A stretch of 64,000 nucleotides of DNA from Deinococcus betulae (GTDB lineage: Bacteria; Deinococcota; Deinococci; Deinococcales; Deinococcaceae), in the NCBI RefSeq assembly GCF_020166395.1, contig NZ_JAIQXU010000001.1:434001-498000 (forward strand), given 5' to 3'. Numbering within the stretch: position 1 is the stretch's first letter; every line of letters begins with the position of its first letter. The position numbers were made by a program, and so were the translations under genes. The notes under the pieces are model-generated. The model did not search any database, had not been told where the DNA came from, and was given only the letters and a program-made list of their open reading frames with translations. Shown one piece after another: positions 15,800-24,014 of this stretch.

Positions 15800-18652
15800 T
15801 TACCGCCGCACCTGGCGCACCGCCGCTTTCAGGTCACGTAGGGCCCCTGCCGGGTCGCCAGGGGCGTAGCGGGCAGCGTGGTAGGCCAGCAGCACCCGGC
15901 CCAGCGGCTCGGCCAGGTCCGGGCGGGCCTGGGACACGCGGGCGGTGTAGTCGGCGGCGGTTTCGCCGGGGGCGCGTGGCAGGCGCAGACGCGCGCTCAG
16001 ATCATGCAGGGCCCCGGCGGCCGGGTCTGCCGGGCGCCCCCGGCGCCGCAGCACCAGCAGGGCGGGCAGCAGGGTCAGCGCCACCACCACCGGCAGCAGG
16101 ATCAGATACGCTGGTTGGCCCACGCCACCCAGTCCCGCGCGGGTCAGCAGATCGCTCTGGCGCTCGCCGTCATAGTCCACCACGAGGTCGTTCCAGCGGT
16201 TTTGCAACGTGTCCAGCCGCAGCCGCAGCTGGGCCAGGGGGCCAGGAGGCAGCGCCGCCGTGGCCAGGGGCTGCGTGAGGGCCGTCTGCACCCCGGCACT
16301 CAGCCGCGCGGGGGCGATGGCCGCCGTGGGGTCCACCCGCACCCAGCCCTGACCGGGCAGCCAGACCTCGGTCCAGGCGTGCGCGTCGCGCTGGCGAATA
16401 ATCAGGTAGTCGCCGTTGGACTCGCCGCCCTGATAGCCGCCCACCACGCGGGCGCTCAGGCCACTGGCGCGCATCAGGAAGGCAAAGGCGCTGGCGTAAT
16501 GCTCGCAAAAGCCGGTGCGGGTCCCAAACAGGAAAGCGTCCACCCGGTCCTGCGCGGGCAGGGTGGGCGGCGACAGGGTATAGGTGAAGCCCCCCCGGCG
16601 CAGAAAGTTCAGGGCGGCGTCCACGCGCGCGGCCGGGGCCAGGCCTTGCCAGGTCTGGGCCAGGGCGCGGGCGCGCGGACTCTGGCCACTCGGCAGCAGC
16701 TGATTAAAGGCCAGGCGGTTGGCATCTTCCTGGCGGCCCAGGCGGGCGGGGCGGCTTTCCAGCTCCACCCGGCGCCGGGTGGTCACGGGACGAAAGGTCA
16801 CCGCCTGAAACGCGCCCGTAATAGACGCGCCGTCCGGCACACGCGAGGGCACGTCCAGCGCCAGCAGCCAGGGCGTCCCGCTGGGCTCCAGGGTCAGGGT
16901 GTACGCCTGGGCCGGGCCCGTCGGCTCCACGCTGGCGGGGGAGCCTCCGCCCCGCACCTGACGCCAGGTTTCGCCGTCGTAGGCCTCGTACACGGGGCCA
17001 CGCCAGTAGCGGGCGGATGAGGCAGGCGGCTCGCCCTGAAAGTCAGCGCGGAAGGCCACCGCGTCACTCTGGGCGAGGTTGCTAAATTCCCCGGCGCGAA
17101 TCTCACTTGACAGGCCGGTGGTGGCCTGGCCCTGCACCGGCAGCTGCCACAGCGGCGCTTCGGGGCGCGGAAACAGCACGAACAGTGCGGCCGCCAGCGG
17201 CGCGGCCAGGGCCAGCAGGCCGCCGGCCCGGCGCAGCGCCGCCCGTGTGAGGGTCAGGCCCGCCGCCGTCCACCCCGGCGCGGCGGCCAGCAGCAGGGCC
17301 GCACACAGCAGTGTATGCAGCGCGGTCAGCGGCCCCTGGCTGAAAAAGTAGTGGGTGCTGGTCGTGAACAGGCCGAGCAGAATGAGCAGGCGACCGTCGC
17401 GCACGTCGCGGCTCTCGGCGGTCTTGAGGGCCACCAGCAGCGCCAGAAAGGCCGTCCCTGCGTCGCGGCCCAGCAGGGTGCCGTAAACCGCGTTCAGGGC
17501 GGCGCCGCCGGCCACAGCCAGCAGGCCCAGCAGCCAGGTCGGCAGCGGGGCCAGGGGCTGCGTCCCCGGCCGGGTGGGGCGGGTGCGCCACGCGGCGTGG
17601 GCCAGCAGCGCGGCCACCAGGGCCGTGAGCCAGACCGGGGCGCGCAGGGCCGTGGGCGCCAGGGTGACTGCCAGGGCCAGCAGCGTGCCGCGCAGAGCCA
17701 GCGCCTGGGCCAGAGACAGGGACCGGGCCGGAGCAGCGGTGAGGGCCAGGCCCGGGCGACGCGGTGGGGTAACGGCCTGCGGAAAGGGCGCGTGCAGCGC
17801 CAGTGTCCGGCGAGCCGCCAGGGCGTGTGCCTCGCCGCTGTCCACCGGCAGGCGGGCACCGGGCAGGTGAAGGGCGAAGGGCAAGCCAGCCGCCGTCAGC
17901 TCGGTAACCCAGGCACTCAGGCGCGAGAGGCGGGCCTCGGGGTCGCCCGCCGTATCGGCCCAGTCCAGCAGGCGGGCGCGGCCCTGCGGCGCGTCCGTTT
18001 CGCGGGTCAGCAGGGTGCCGGTGCGCGCCACATGCCGCCACGACACCTGCCGGGGCGAGTCGCCGGGGGCGTAGGGCCGCAGCCCTGCAAATTCCTCGTC
18101 ACCGCGTGTGCGCTGGGCGCCGTCGCCGCTGCCCGCCACGGTGCGGGTGGGGGCCGGCGGGGCGCCCTGTTCGGCCGCTGGATGAACGAGGACCGTCTGA
18201 GGGTCGGGGGCGGGCAGGGCCACCCGCCACAGCCCCAGCCGGTCAGAGACGCGCAGCGCGCCTTCCACGCTCAGGGGGCCACGGTGCCGGGCCGGCACAG
18301 AGAGCGTGCCGCTCGACACGCCGCCACTCAGCGGCCACGCGCCCACTGCCTGCGCGCCGTCCCCCCGCAGGGTCAGGGCCAGCACGCCCTCAGCCCCGCC
18401 CGAGAAAGACACGCTGAAGTCGGCCAGCCCGCCTGCCGTGACGGCCACGGGCGGCGCCAGCGACACCCGGACGCCCCGCGCCGCCCGCAGGGCCTGGGTG
18501 GCGGTCATGACCCAGACACCGCCCAGTAGAAAGGTCAGGCCGTACCCCAGACTGAGGCCGTAGTTCACGCAGCCAATCAGGGTGAGCAGAATGACCAGCA
18601 AGAAGGCCAGCCCAAACCCGGTGGGCCGCAGAGCAAGAGGCGGCGCGCGCAT
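15800..18652 (-). CDS. DUF58-transglutaminase (TgpA-like) fusion membrane protein
   Basis: This 950-residue protein joins two partners usually encoded separately next to moxR. The N-terminal part has two membrane helices (about 10-55) and a DUF58 domain with the hallmark RGDEEFAGLRPYAPGDSPRQVSWRHVA (about 183-210). The C-terminal part is TgpA-like: a block of several membrane helices (about 325-495), then an extracytoplasmic transglutaminase-like domain with an intact Cys-His-Asp triad (Cys716 in TGFCEHYA, His758 in DAHAW, Asp774 in RVDPT), one more membrane helix (about 855-875) and a short cytoplasmic tail. The start at 18652 lies 10 bases behind the moxR stop. The substrate is unknown. In related operons MoxR is thought to act as an assembly or activation ATPase on the partner proteins. 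The fusion fixes the stoichiometry of DUF58 and TgpA at one to one. Confidence 0.88.
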   Translation of the reverse strand: MRAPPLALRPTGFGLAFLLVILLTLIGCVNYGLSLGYGLTFLLGGVWVMTATQALRAARGVRVSLAPPVAVTAGGLADFSVSFSGGAEGVLALTLRGDGAQAVGAWPLSGGVSSGTLSVPARHRGPLSVEGALRVSDRLGLWRVALPAPDPQTVLVHPAAEQGAPPAPTRTVAGSGDGAQRTRGDEEFAGLRPYAPGDSPRQVSWRHVARTGTLLTRETDAPQGRARLLDWADTAGDPEARLSRLSAWVTELTAAGLPFALHLPGARLPVDSGEAHALAARRTLALHAPFPQAVTPPRRPGLALTAAPARSLSLAQALALRGTLLALAVTLAPTALRAPVWLTALVAALLAHAAWRTRPTRPGTQPLAPLPTWLLGLLAVAGGAALNAVYGTLLGRDAGTAFLALLVALKTAESRDVRDGRLLILLGLFTTSTHYFFSQGPLTALHTLLCAALLLAAAPGWTAAGLTLTRAALRRAGGLLALAAPLAAALFVLFPRPEAPLWQLPVQGQATTGLSSEIRAGEFSNLAQSDAVAFRADFQGEPPASSARYWRGPVYEAYDGETWRQVRGGGSPASVEPTGPAQAYTLTLEPSGTPWLLALDVPSRVPDGASITGAFQAVTFRPVTTRRRVELESRPARLGRQEDANRLAFNQLLPSGQSPRARALAQTWQGLAPAARVDAALNFLRRGGFTYTLSPPTLPAQDRVDAFLFGTRTGFCEHYASAFAFLMRASGLSARVVGGYQGGESNGDYLIIRQRDAHAWTEVWLPGQGWVRVDPTAAIAPARLSAGVQTALTQPLATAALPPGPLAQLRLRLDTLQNRWNDLVVDYDGERQSDLLTRAGLGGVGQPAYLILLPVVVALTLLPALLVLRRRGRPADPAAGALHDLSARLRLPRAPGETAADYTARVSQARPDLAEPLGRVLLAYHAARYAPGDPAGALRDLKAAVRQVRR

Positions 18653-18662
18653 GCCAGCCGCC

Positions 18663-19610
18663 CTAAGGAATCGGCGTGTCGGCCAGGACACCGCGCAGGA
18701 TGCCGGCCACCGACACGGATGGATCACGCAGGGTCAGGCGGTGGGCCGCCAGCGCCGGAAACACCGCCTGCACGTCCTCGGGCAGCACCATGACGCGCCC
18801 GGCCAGGTACGCCCAGGCCCGCGCCGCCGACAGAAGCGCCAGCAGGCCACGGGGACTGAGGCCCGCCGAGAGGGCCGGGTGTTCGCGGGTGGCGCGCGCC
18901 AGCACCTGCACGTAGTCCAGCAGTGGGGCGGCAGCGTGAACCCGGTCCACCTCGGCCTGCATAGCCAGCAGCGCCGGCGCACTCAGGACGGCCGGCAGGT
19001 CGCGCACCGAGATGCTGCGCCCTCCCGTTTCGAGCAGTTGCCGTTCGGCGCGCGGGTCGGGGTACCCCAGGGTGACGGTCATCAGAAAGCGGTCCAACTG
19101 CGCCTCGGGCAGGGGGCTGGTGCCCACGAAGGCCGCCGGGTTCTGGGTGGCAATCACGAAAAAGGGGCTGGGCAGTGGCCGGGTCACGCCCCCTTCAGAG
19201 ACCTGACGCTCTTCCATCGCCTCCAGCAGCGCCCCCTGGGTACGGGGCGTAGCCCGGTTAATCTCGTCGGCCAGCAGAAGCTCGCTGAACACGGGCCCTT
19301 CCAGAAAGCGGAACGACGCGCTGGGAGCGTCCCAGACCGACACGCCCGTCAGGTCGGCGGGCAAGAGGTCGGCCGTGAACTGAACGCGGCGGAAATGCAG
19401 GCCACAGGTGCGGGCCAATGCCTGCGCCAGCGTGGTTTTCCCCACCCCTGGCTGGTCCTCAATCAGGAGGTGTCCGCGCGCCAGCAGACAGCTCAGCGCC
19501 AGACGAAGCTGCGGCCCCTTGCCCAGAATCACCCCTTCCAGCTGGGTCAGGGCCGCCTGAAGCGCCGCCGCGTGGCTGGCGTGCGCGGGGGGTGGGGGCA
19601 GGGTGGTCAT
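18663..19610 (-). CDS. MoxR-type AAA+ ATPase
   Basis: A 315-residue AAA+ ATPase of the MoxR group, cytoplasmic and probably hexameric, thought to remodel or activate partner proteins encoded alongside. Walker A (QPGVGKTTLA, about 53-62), Walker B (LLLADEINRA, Asp115-Glu116), sensor 1 (FFVIATQNP) and the arginine-containing PLPEAQLDRF segment are all present. The C-terminal lid has the SPRGLLALLSAARAWA motif. The ATG at 19610 is preceded by TAAGCT at seven bases, which suggests a leaderless start; the longer frame to 19649 is unlikely. It heads an operon with the DUF58-transglutaminase fusion and three small genes. Confidence 0.93.
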   Translation of the reverse strand: MTTLPPPPAHASHAAALQAALTQLEGVILGKGPQLRLALSCLLARGHLLIEDQPGVGKTTLAQALARTCGLHFRRVQFTADLLPADLTGVSVWDAPSASFRFLEGPVFSELLLADEINRATPRTQGALLEAMEERQVSEGGVTRPLPSPFFVIATQNPAAFVGTSPLPEAQLDRFLMTVTLGYPDPRAERQLLETGGRSISVRDLPAVLSAPALLAMQAEVDRVHAAAPLLDYVQVLARATREHPALSAGLSPRGLLALLSAARAWAYLAGRVMVLPEDVQAVFPALAAHRLTLRDPSVSVAGILRGVLADTPIP

Positions 19611-19617
19611 GCGGGTC

Positions 19618-19623
19618 AGCTTA
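19618..19623 (-). promoter_or_regulatory. -10 box of a leaderless promoter for the moxR operon
   Basis: TAAGCT on the minus strand lies seven bases upstream of the ATG with no ribosome binding site between them. Confidence 0.45.
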
Positions 19624-19830
19624 GGGGGCCGCCTCTGACAAAACTGCAACCCTGCGCTCAGGCTTCAGAAGAGGTGAAAAGGGTGTGTGGACCGTGGGGT
19701 GTAGGACGTGGGAAAAGCGACTAGAGAAGGCGACCGATTTGCCTTTCAAACGGGTCCTGGCCAGGGAATGCCAGGTTCAGCTCTGATCTGGAGGCCCGCA
19801 CATATGGGGGCGACGCAGGGAGTGAACGCC

Positions 19831-19836
19831 TATGCT
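19831..19836 (+). promoter_or_regulatory. -10 box that fixes the start of the 19843 gene
   Basis: TATGCT is followed by six bases (CAGCAT) and an in-frame GTG at 19843. This is the leaderless arrangement seen elsewhere in the window, and it argues against the longer open frame from 19708. Confidence 0.45.
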
Positions 19837-19842
19837 CAGCAT

Positions 19843-20580
19843 GTGAAGCCCTTTCCTCAGGCCCTCAGCTGGTCGGCCATTTTACTGGGGTGGGCCGACA
19901 GGTGGATGACCGTTCAGGAGCTGGCGGCTTTGGCAGAGGACCGGCTGCTGGCGGCCTCTGATGACGAGCTGATGCTGCTCTCTGAACTGGTGTCTTCCCG
20001 CAGTGACACGCCCAGAGCAGAGGTGCGGGACCTGCTTCAGCGCCTGGCCGACGGAGAGAACTGGCCGAGGTTTTTTGCCCTCAGAGAGTGGCAGGTCGTG
20101 CGGCTGAGGTGGGCGCTGGCCCACCTTGACGACCTCCGGGCTGAGGACGGGCTAGAGACGTACTGTCAACTGCGCGAACTGGAAGCGGTGTGGGAAGACA
20201 CCGGTACGCCTCTGGATATGCCCCTGCTGCACCCGTTCCTGTACTCCTGCGCCGAGATGGACGACGCAGAGGGCGGCCTAGGGCTGACGCGCGCTCAGCT
20301 TGAACGGTGGGTGCAGGGGCAAGAACAGCTCCTCATCACCGTTCGCGCGCTGCATGACGCCGGCCAACACGCCGCCCTTCAGACGCTGGCGGCGGCCTTT
20401 GAAACCTTCCAGGCCAACGGGCAAGGGCGCCTTGACCTGTTGCAGTCGGAAAAGGCGCTGCTGGAAAGCCTGAATCACCACCAGCACCAGGAATTGAGCC
20501 TCCGGGTGTCGGCGTTCAATGCCGAGCAGCTCAGGCGGCGCGTGCAGCAGGCGAGGGCCGAAAAGGCAGCTCTCCTCTAA
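19843..20580 (+). CDS. Uncharacterised protein, possibly DUF2247-like
   Basis: A 245-residue soluble, helical protein. The N-terminal LSWSAILLGWADRWMTVQELAALAEDRL followed by a stretch of acidic helices faintly recalls the DUF2247 family, some members of which lie next to toxin genes as candidate immunity proteins; no toxin gene is adjacent here. The C-terminal 60 residues (ESLNHHQHQELSLRVSAFNAEQLRRRVQQARAEKAALL) are probably coiled coil. The GTG at 19843 was chosen over the longer frame from 19708 because of a -10 box six bases upstream. It stands alone between the divergent moxR operon and the convergent vanZ-like gene. Confidence 0.6.
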   Translation: MKPFPQALSWSAILLGWADRWMTVQELAALAEDRLLAASDDELMLLSELVSSRSDTPRAEVRDLLQRLADGENWPRFFALREWQVVRLRWALAHLDDLRAEDGLETYCQLRELEAVWEDTGTPLDMPLLHPFLYSCAEMDDAEGGLGLTRAQLERWVQGQEQLLITVRALHDAGQHAALQTLAAAFETFQANGQGRLDLLQSEKALLESLNHHQHQELSLRVSAFNAEQLRRRVQQARAEKAALL

Positions 20581-20602
20581 ACCGTTAGCCCCTCCACTTG
20601 GT

Positions 20603-20962
20603 TCAGGCGTATGGCTCTTCGGTTCCGGCCTCCTCTCGCCCCGCGCCCGCCCGGCTGCCCAGCCACGTGCCGGTGATGTCAAATAGCCAGTCGGTCACCC
20701 CTGCCTCGCGCGGCGGCACGAAGGCCTGGTGCACTTCGTCCAGCGCCCCAAACCACGCGGCCAGCACCCAGGCCAACCCCGGCCGCCCCGTGGCCCGCCC
20801 CAGCGCAAAGCCCAAGGCCAGGTACACCAGAAAATGCACCCCCCAGTCCAGCGGATGCACCAGGCGAGGGCCGGGTGTCTGCGGCTGCGCGCTGAAATAC
20901 CAGATGGCCGCCATCAGCGCCAGCGCCGGCCCCCACCACAGCGGGCGGGCGCGGCGGGTCAA
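20603..20962 (-). CDS. VanZ-like membrane protein
   Basis: A 119-residue integral membrane protein with about three to four helices (LALMAAIWYFSA, HFLVYLALGFALG, LAWVLAAWFGALDEVHQ, WLFDITGTWLG). The signature ALDEVHQAFVPPREAGVTDWLFDITG is that of VanZ-family proteins, whose namesake gives low-level teicoplanin resistance; most members have no defined function, and resistance should not be assumed. Its start overlaps the stop of mce by four bases, so the pair is co-transcribed, though no functional link is evident. Confidence 0.85.
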   Translation of the reverse strand: MTRRARPLWWGPALALMAAIWYFSAQPQTPGPRLVHPLDWGVHFLVYLALGFALGRATGRPGLAWVLAAWFGALDEVHQAFVPPREAGVTDWLFDITGTWLGSRAGAGREEAGTEEPYA

Positions 20963-21384
20963 GGGTGGCCCCCGCCCTGCGGGTGTTCCACCAGTTCAAT
21001 CAGGGTGCCCTGGCCCCACTTGGGGTGCAAAAAGGCCACCCGCGATCCGGCCCGGCCCGGGACCGGGACCGCCTGCAAGAAACGGGCGCCCTCTGCACCC
21101 AGGCGGGCCATCTCGGCGTTCAGATCGGCCACGCGATAGGCCGTGTGGTGCAGGCCCGGCCCCTTTTTCTCCAGAAAAGCCGCGATAGGACTGTCAGGCC
21201 GGGTGGGCATTAGTAGTTCAATTAGGGTATCGCCCACCTGATAGACGCGCACCCGCACGCCCTGGGTGGGCACCTCCTCGTCGGGCCCCTCGGCTTTCAG
21301 GCCCAGCGCCACGTAAGGTGCGGCCCCAGCGTCCAGGTCAGGGGTGGCGATCGCAACGTGATCCAGCAGCAGCAGCGCAGTCAT
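20959..21384 (-). CDS. mce: Methylmalonyl-CoA epimerase
   Basis: A VOC-superfamily metalloenzyme that interconverts (2R)- and (2S)-methylmalonyl-CoA in propionyl-CoA metabolism. The 141 residues comprise two VOC repeats, with metal ligands in LLLDHVAIATPDL, GPGLHHTAYRVADL and the terminal GTLIELVEH. MPTRPDSPIAAFLEKKGPGLHH is typical of the family. A TAGCCT box six bases upstream of the ATG suggests a leaderless mRNA. No mutase genes are nearby, so the rest of the pathway must lie elsewhere. A generic VOC/glyoxalase role is the alternative. Confidence 0.85.
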   Translation of the reverse strand: MTALLLLDHVAIATPDLDAGAAPYVALGLKAEGPDEEVPTQGVRVRVYQVGDTLIELLMPTRPDSPIAAFLEKKGPGLHHTAYRVADLNAEMARLGAEGARFLQAVPVPGRAGSRVAFLHPKWGQGTLIELVEHPQGGGHP

Positions 21385-21727
21385 GCGCGCAGGCTAATAC
21401 GAAACAGCAGCGGGACAACAAGAGGGGGGCGCGGCGCCCAGCAGACAGCACGACAGGAGGACGCAGCCGGCCTGGAGATCAGGCCAGCAAAGACACTGGC
21501 ACATTTGCCAGTGCTGTCCGCAGAGCGAAAGAGTGAAACCCAGCGCGACGCCGAAGTATCCCTCGGGGCTCTGGGCCAGGCCTGCCGGCGAAGCCGCGAC
21601 GCAGAAGGTGAGCCGGCGCCCTGCCCTCTCCAGGCAACGGCCTCCCATTGTCAGAAATCCGCACTGCGCCGTTCACAGTCCTCAGCATGAGGAACACCCC
21701 GGGGAAGCAAGGCTTCGGCGCTTCTGC
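21385..21727. other. Intergenic region
   Basis: The leaderless -10 box of mce (TAGCCT, 21391-21396 on the minus strand) is at the left end. The remaining 330 bases have short frames on both strands but none with a ribosome site, family resemblance or consistent codon use. No repeat or terminator was recognised. Confidence 0.4.
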
Positions 21728-22213
21728 CTACCCCTGCTGAGGTCGGGCGCGGATGTACCAGTGAGCCACAGCGCGCATGACTTCCTTGTTTTCGCCGTCC
21801 TGCACACTGATATTCAGCACCAGGCGGGCCTTGCCCTCGCGCGCGAAGTCGGCGTGAGCCTGGGGCAGGGCGGCGGGGTCAGCCGCCTCAGCACGGGCCG
21901 TCAGGTCGCCCTGGGCGCGGCCCACATAATGGGTTTCCAGCTTTTCAATCAGGGGTACAGCCGTCATCAGCTGCGCGGCAAAAGCGCCCGCAAAAGCCGC
22001 GCCACTGACCGCCTCGGCCAGCAGAAACTGCACGCCCGCATGGATGGTGCCCAGGTGGTTATGAAACGGCGCGGTTTCCGGCGCCTCGCCAGTGGCCCAG
22101 CCCACGCCCACACCGGTAATCTGCACGCCTACGGTGGCGTTCATGGGGATATCGTGCAGGGCTTTTTTAACAGCCTGAACAGCAAAGGCGGGGAGAGCAG
22201 CAGTTTGGGTCAT
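21728..22213 (-). CDS. DUF4442-type hotdog-fold (thioesterase-like) protein
   Basis: A 161-residue protein resembling the DUF4442 group of hotdog-fold proteins, related to acyl-CoA thioesterases. Visible features are NHLGTIHAGVQFLLAEAVSGAAFAG (the hotdog helix with the HAG motif) and the strands KLETHYVGRAQGDLTARAEA and RLVLNISVQDGENKEVMRAVAHWYIR. The substrate is unknown. The ATG at 22213 has a GGAGG ribosome site; the frame extends to 22294 without one. It is a single gene. Role in acyl-CoA turnover is inferred from the fold only. Confidence 0.75.
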   Translation of the reverse strand: MTQTAALPAFAVQAVKKALHDIPMNATVGVQITGVGVGWATGEAPETAPFHNHLGTIHAGVQFLLAEAVSGAAFAGAFAAQLMTAVPLIEKLETHYVGRAQGDLTARAEAADPAALPQAHADFAREGKARLVLNISVQDGENKEVMRAVAHWYIRARPQQG

Positions 22214-22343
22214 GCAAAAACCTCCAGGAGAACACCAGATTTTGAACTGGGTCCAAGTATAGCGGAGGCCGCAGACCAGCTCAGCCGAAGACAAGAACGA
22301 CCTGATCTTTAGTCAGGTCGCACGCTTCTTGCCCGGAGGTGGG

Positions 22344-22577
22344 TCAGGCTTGGCCATAGCAGACAATGACCGCAACGGCACCGACAGAGACGACAACCGG
22401 GGCCAGGGCGAGGGCCACCAGCAGATCGGCAACCAGCAGCAGCCCAGTGGCGGCGCCCGATACCGCGAGGACGACACCCCGCCCCACGTGGAGGGCGGCC
22501 CTGGCAACGAACGCGGCCAGGGGTAGGGCAACGCCAATCAGGGTGGCGACCGGGGCCGGGGCGGCGGGCCGGACCAT
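22344..22577 (-). CDS. Possible small membrane protein
   Basis: A 78-residue reading frame, almost entirely hydrophobic, with two or three potential membrane helices (VATLIGVALPLAAFVARAAL, GRGVVLAVSGAATGLLLVADLLV, LALAPVVVSVGAVAVIVC). No family is recognised, and the start (ATG 22577) has no clear ribosome site. GC-rich sequence can mimic such frames, so this is a tentative call. The opposing plus-strand frame is hydrophilic and less plausible. Confidence 0.3.
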   Translation of the reverse strand: MVRPAAPAPVATLIGVALPLAAFVARAALHVGRGVVLAVSGAATGLLLVADLLVALALAPVVVSVGAVAVIVCYGQA

Positions 22578-22772
22578 AGCCCCGACAGCAACGCGGAGCA
22601 GGCTCGCACACTCCCCTGAGTTCGGCAGCCTGCCGTCTCCACGGTCTGTTCGGATTTCACCATTGGCTAGGGCAGTTGACTCCAAGTCTTGAGAATCCTT
22701 TCTAGTGAGAACAAGCGGGCCGGGACACCGCACCCTCAGAGGTGCCACGGCCCGGCCCGACTACGGCTGCAT

Positions 22773-23336
22773 TCAGGTGTAAGGGTCTTCCAGATACCGC
22801 CGCAGCACCATAAGGGGTGCGTAGGTGCCGGCCAGCAGTTCGGCCCTGATCTGCCGGGCGTGGGTCCAGGTGGCCTCGGCCTGCGCCTCTGTCACCAGCT
22901 CGGCGGCCACCGCTGCCTGCAAATCCTCACCATCAATGATGTGCGCCTCGGTCACTCTGCCGTGCCCGGTCTCCCCCACCACCCAGTTGCCAATCACATC
23001 CAGATAGAGGTCGTCGTGCCACGGCAGCCCATTCTCGCCCACGCCTTCACCGCCGTGCAGGTCCACATAGAGTTGCCGGGGGAGGCCGCTCCCGTCCAGC
23101 ATGGCGCTCAGGGCGCTGCCCGGCACGCCTTCGCCGCTGCCTGTGGGGTGAACGCGCACCCAGCGGAAGCCGTGGTCCAGAATCCTCACCGTCTGGTCAC
23201 CAAAGGGCACGTCCTGAGGCCGTGCGACCTCGTGGGCGGTGAAATCCACGATGACGTGACCAAGCACGCGCACCACGCTCTGACTGTGGCGCACAGCGCG
23301 GGACCAGGGCCGCAGGTCAAAGACCTTGCGCTTCAT
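22773..23336 (-). CDS. DUF402 family protein
   Basis: A 187-residue protein of the DUF402 family (a beta-barrel fold; some characterised members are nucleotide phosphatases or RNA-associated). The hallmark [27 protein letters not shown] is followed by [23 protein letters not shown], as expected. Aspartates in the DLHG and WHDDLYLD segments are candidates for metal binding. Its start overlaps the purN stop by four bases, so it is translationally coupled to purN. The specific substrate cannot be told from sequence. Confidence 0.75.
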   Translation of the reverse strand: MKRKVFDLRPWSRAVRHSQSVVRVLGHVIVDFTAHEVARPQDVPFGDQTVRILDHGFRWVRVHPTGSGEGVPGSALSAMLDGSGLPRQLYVDLHGGEGVGENGLPWHDDLYLDVIGNWVVGETGHGRVTEAHIIDGEDLQAAVAAELVTEAQAEATWTHARQIRAELLAGTYAPLMVLRRYLEDPYT

Positions 23337-23929
23337 GTGGGTGACAGGGCACCCTGCGCCGCCAGGCCCTGCACTGCACGCAGCATCAGGTCGCCTTCAA
23401 TGGCCTGCACGCGGGCTTTAAGGCTGTCCAGCGTATCGCCGGGCTGCACTGGCACGCGCGCCTGGGCCAGCACCGGCCCCTCATCGATGCCGGCCGTGAC
23501 CAGATGCACTGTCGCGCCGCTTTCGCTGTCCCCAGCGGCCAGCACGCTTTCATGCACGCGGTCGCCGTACATGCCGCGCCCGCCGTGCCGCGGCAAGAGG
23601 CTGGGGTGGATGTTGAGCAGCCGCCCGGAAAAGTGGGTCAGCACGCGCGGCCCGATTTCCCGCATATAGCCGCTGAGGACCAGCGTGTCGGCCCCGGCGC
23701 CCACCAGAAACGCCAGGATCGCCGCGTCCAGTTCGTCGGGGTCAGGGTACCGGGCGCTGCTGAGGTGGGCGGTCTGCAAGCCCGCCGCCTGCGCCCACGC
23801 CAGAGCGGGACTGCGGCTGTTGTTGCTGACCAGCGCGGCGGGCGTGGCGGCCAGTTCGCCGCGCTGACACGTGGTCACGAGTTGCCGCGCCGCGCTGCCG
23901 CCGTGTGAGGCGAGAAAGGCGAGGTTCAT
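23333..23929 (-). CDS. purN: Phosphoribosylglycinamide formyltransferase
   Basis: Transfers the formyl group of 10-formyl-tetrahydrofolate to GAR in purine biosynthesis; cytoplasmic. The catalytic Asn-His-Asp set sits in [17 protein letters not shown] (Asn and His) and [15 protein letters not shown] (Asp). The N-terminus [17 protein letters not shown] is a shortened version of the usual phosphate-binding opening. The length of 198 residues is normal. The ATG at 23929 starts the conserved fold; the frame extends to 24007 but those residues are not family-like. It lies 85 bases behind the M20 peptidase gene and overlaps the DUF402 gene. Confidence 0.9.
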   Translation of the reverse strand: MNLAFLASHGGSAARQLVTTCQRGELAATPAALVSNNSRSPALAWAQAAGLQTAHLSSARYPDPDELDAAILAFLVGAGADTLVLSGYMREIGPRVLTHFSGRLLNIHPSLLPRHGGRGMYGDRVHESVLAAGDSESGATVHLVTAGIDEGPVLAQARVPVQPGDTLDSLKARVQAIEGDLMLRAVQGLAAQGALSPT

Positions 23930-24014
23930 AGGCGCTCCGCGCCGGAAGTGGGCAGTGGAAAGGAGGAAGTGGCCAACAGCGCACACTCTCCACTTTCCAC
24001 CAACCACTCGCTAC

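Noticed and set aside
20603..20962. VanZ-like gene as a glycopeptide resistance determinant
   Set aside because: No other van genes are present; VanZ-family proteins are widespread and mostly uncharacterised.
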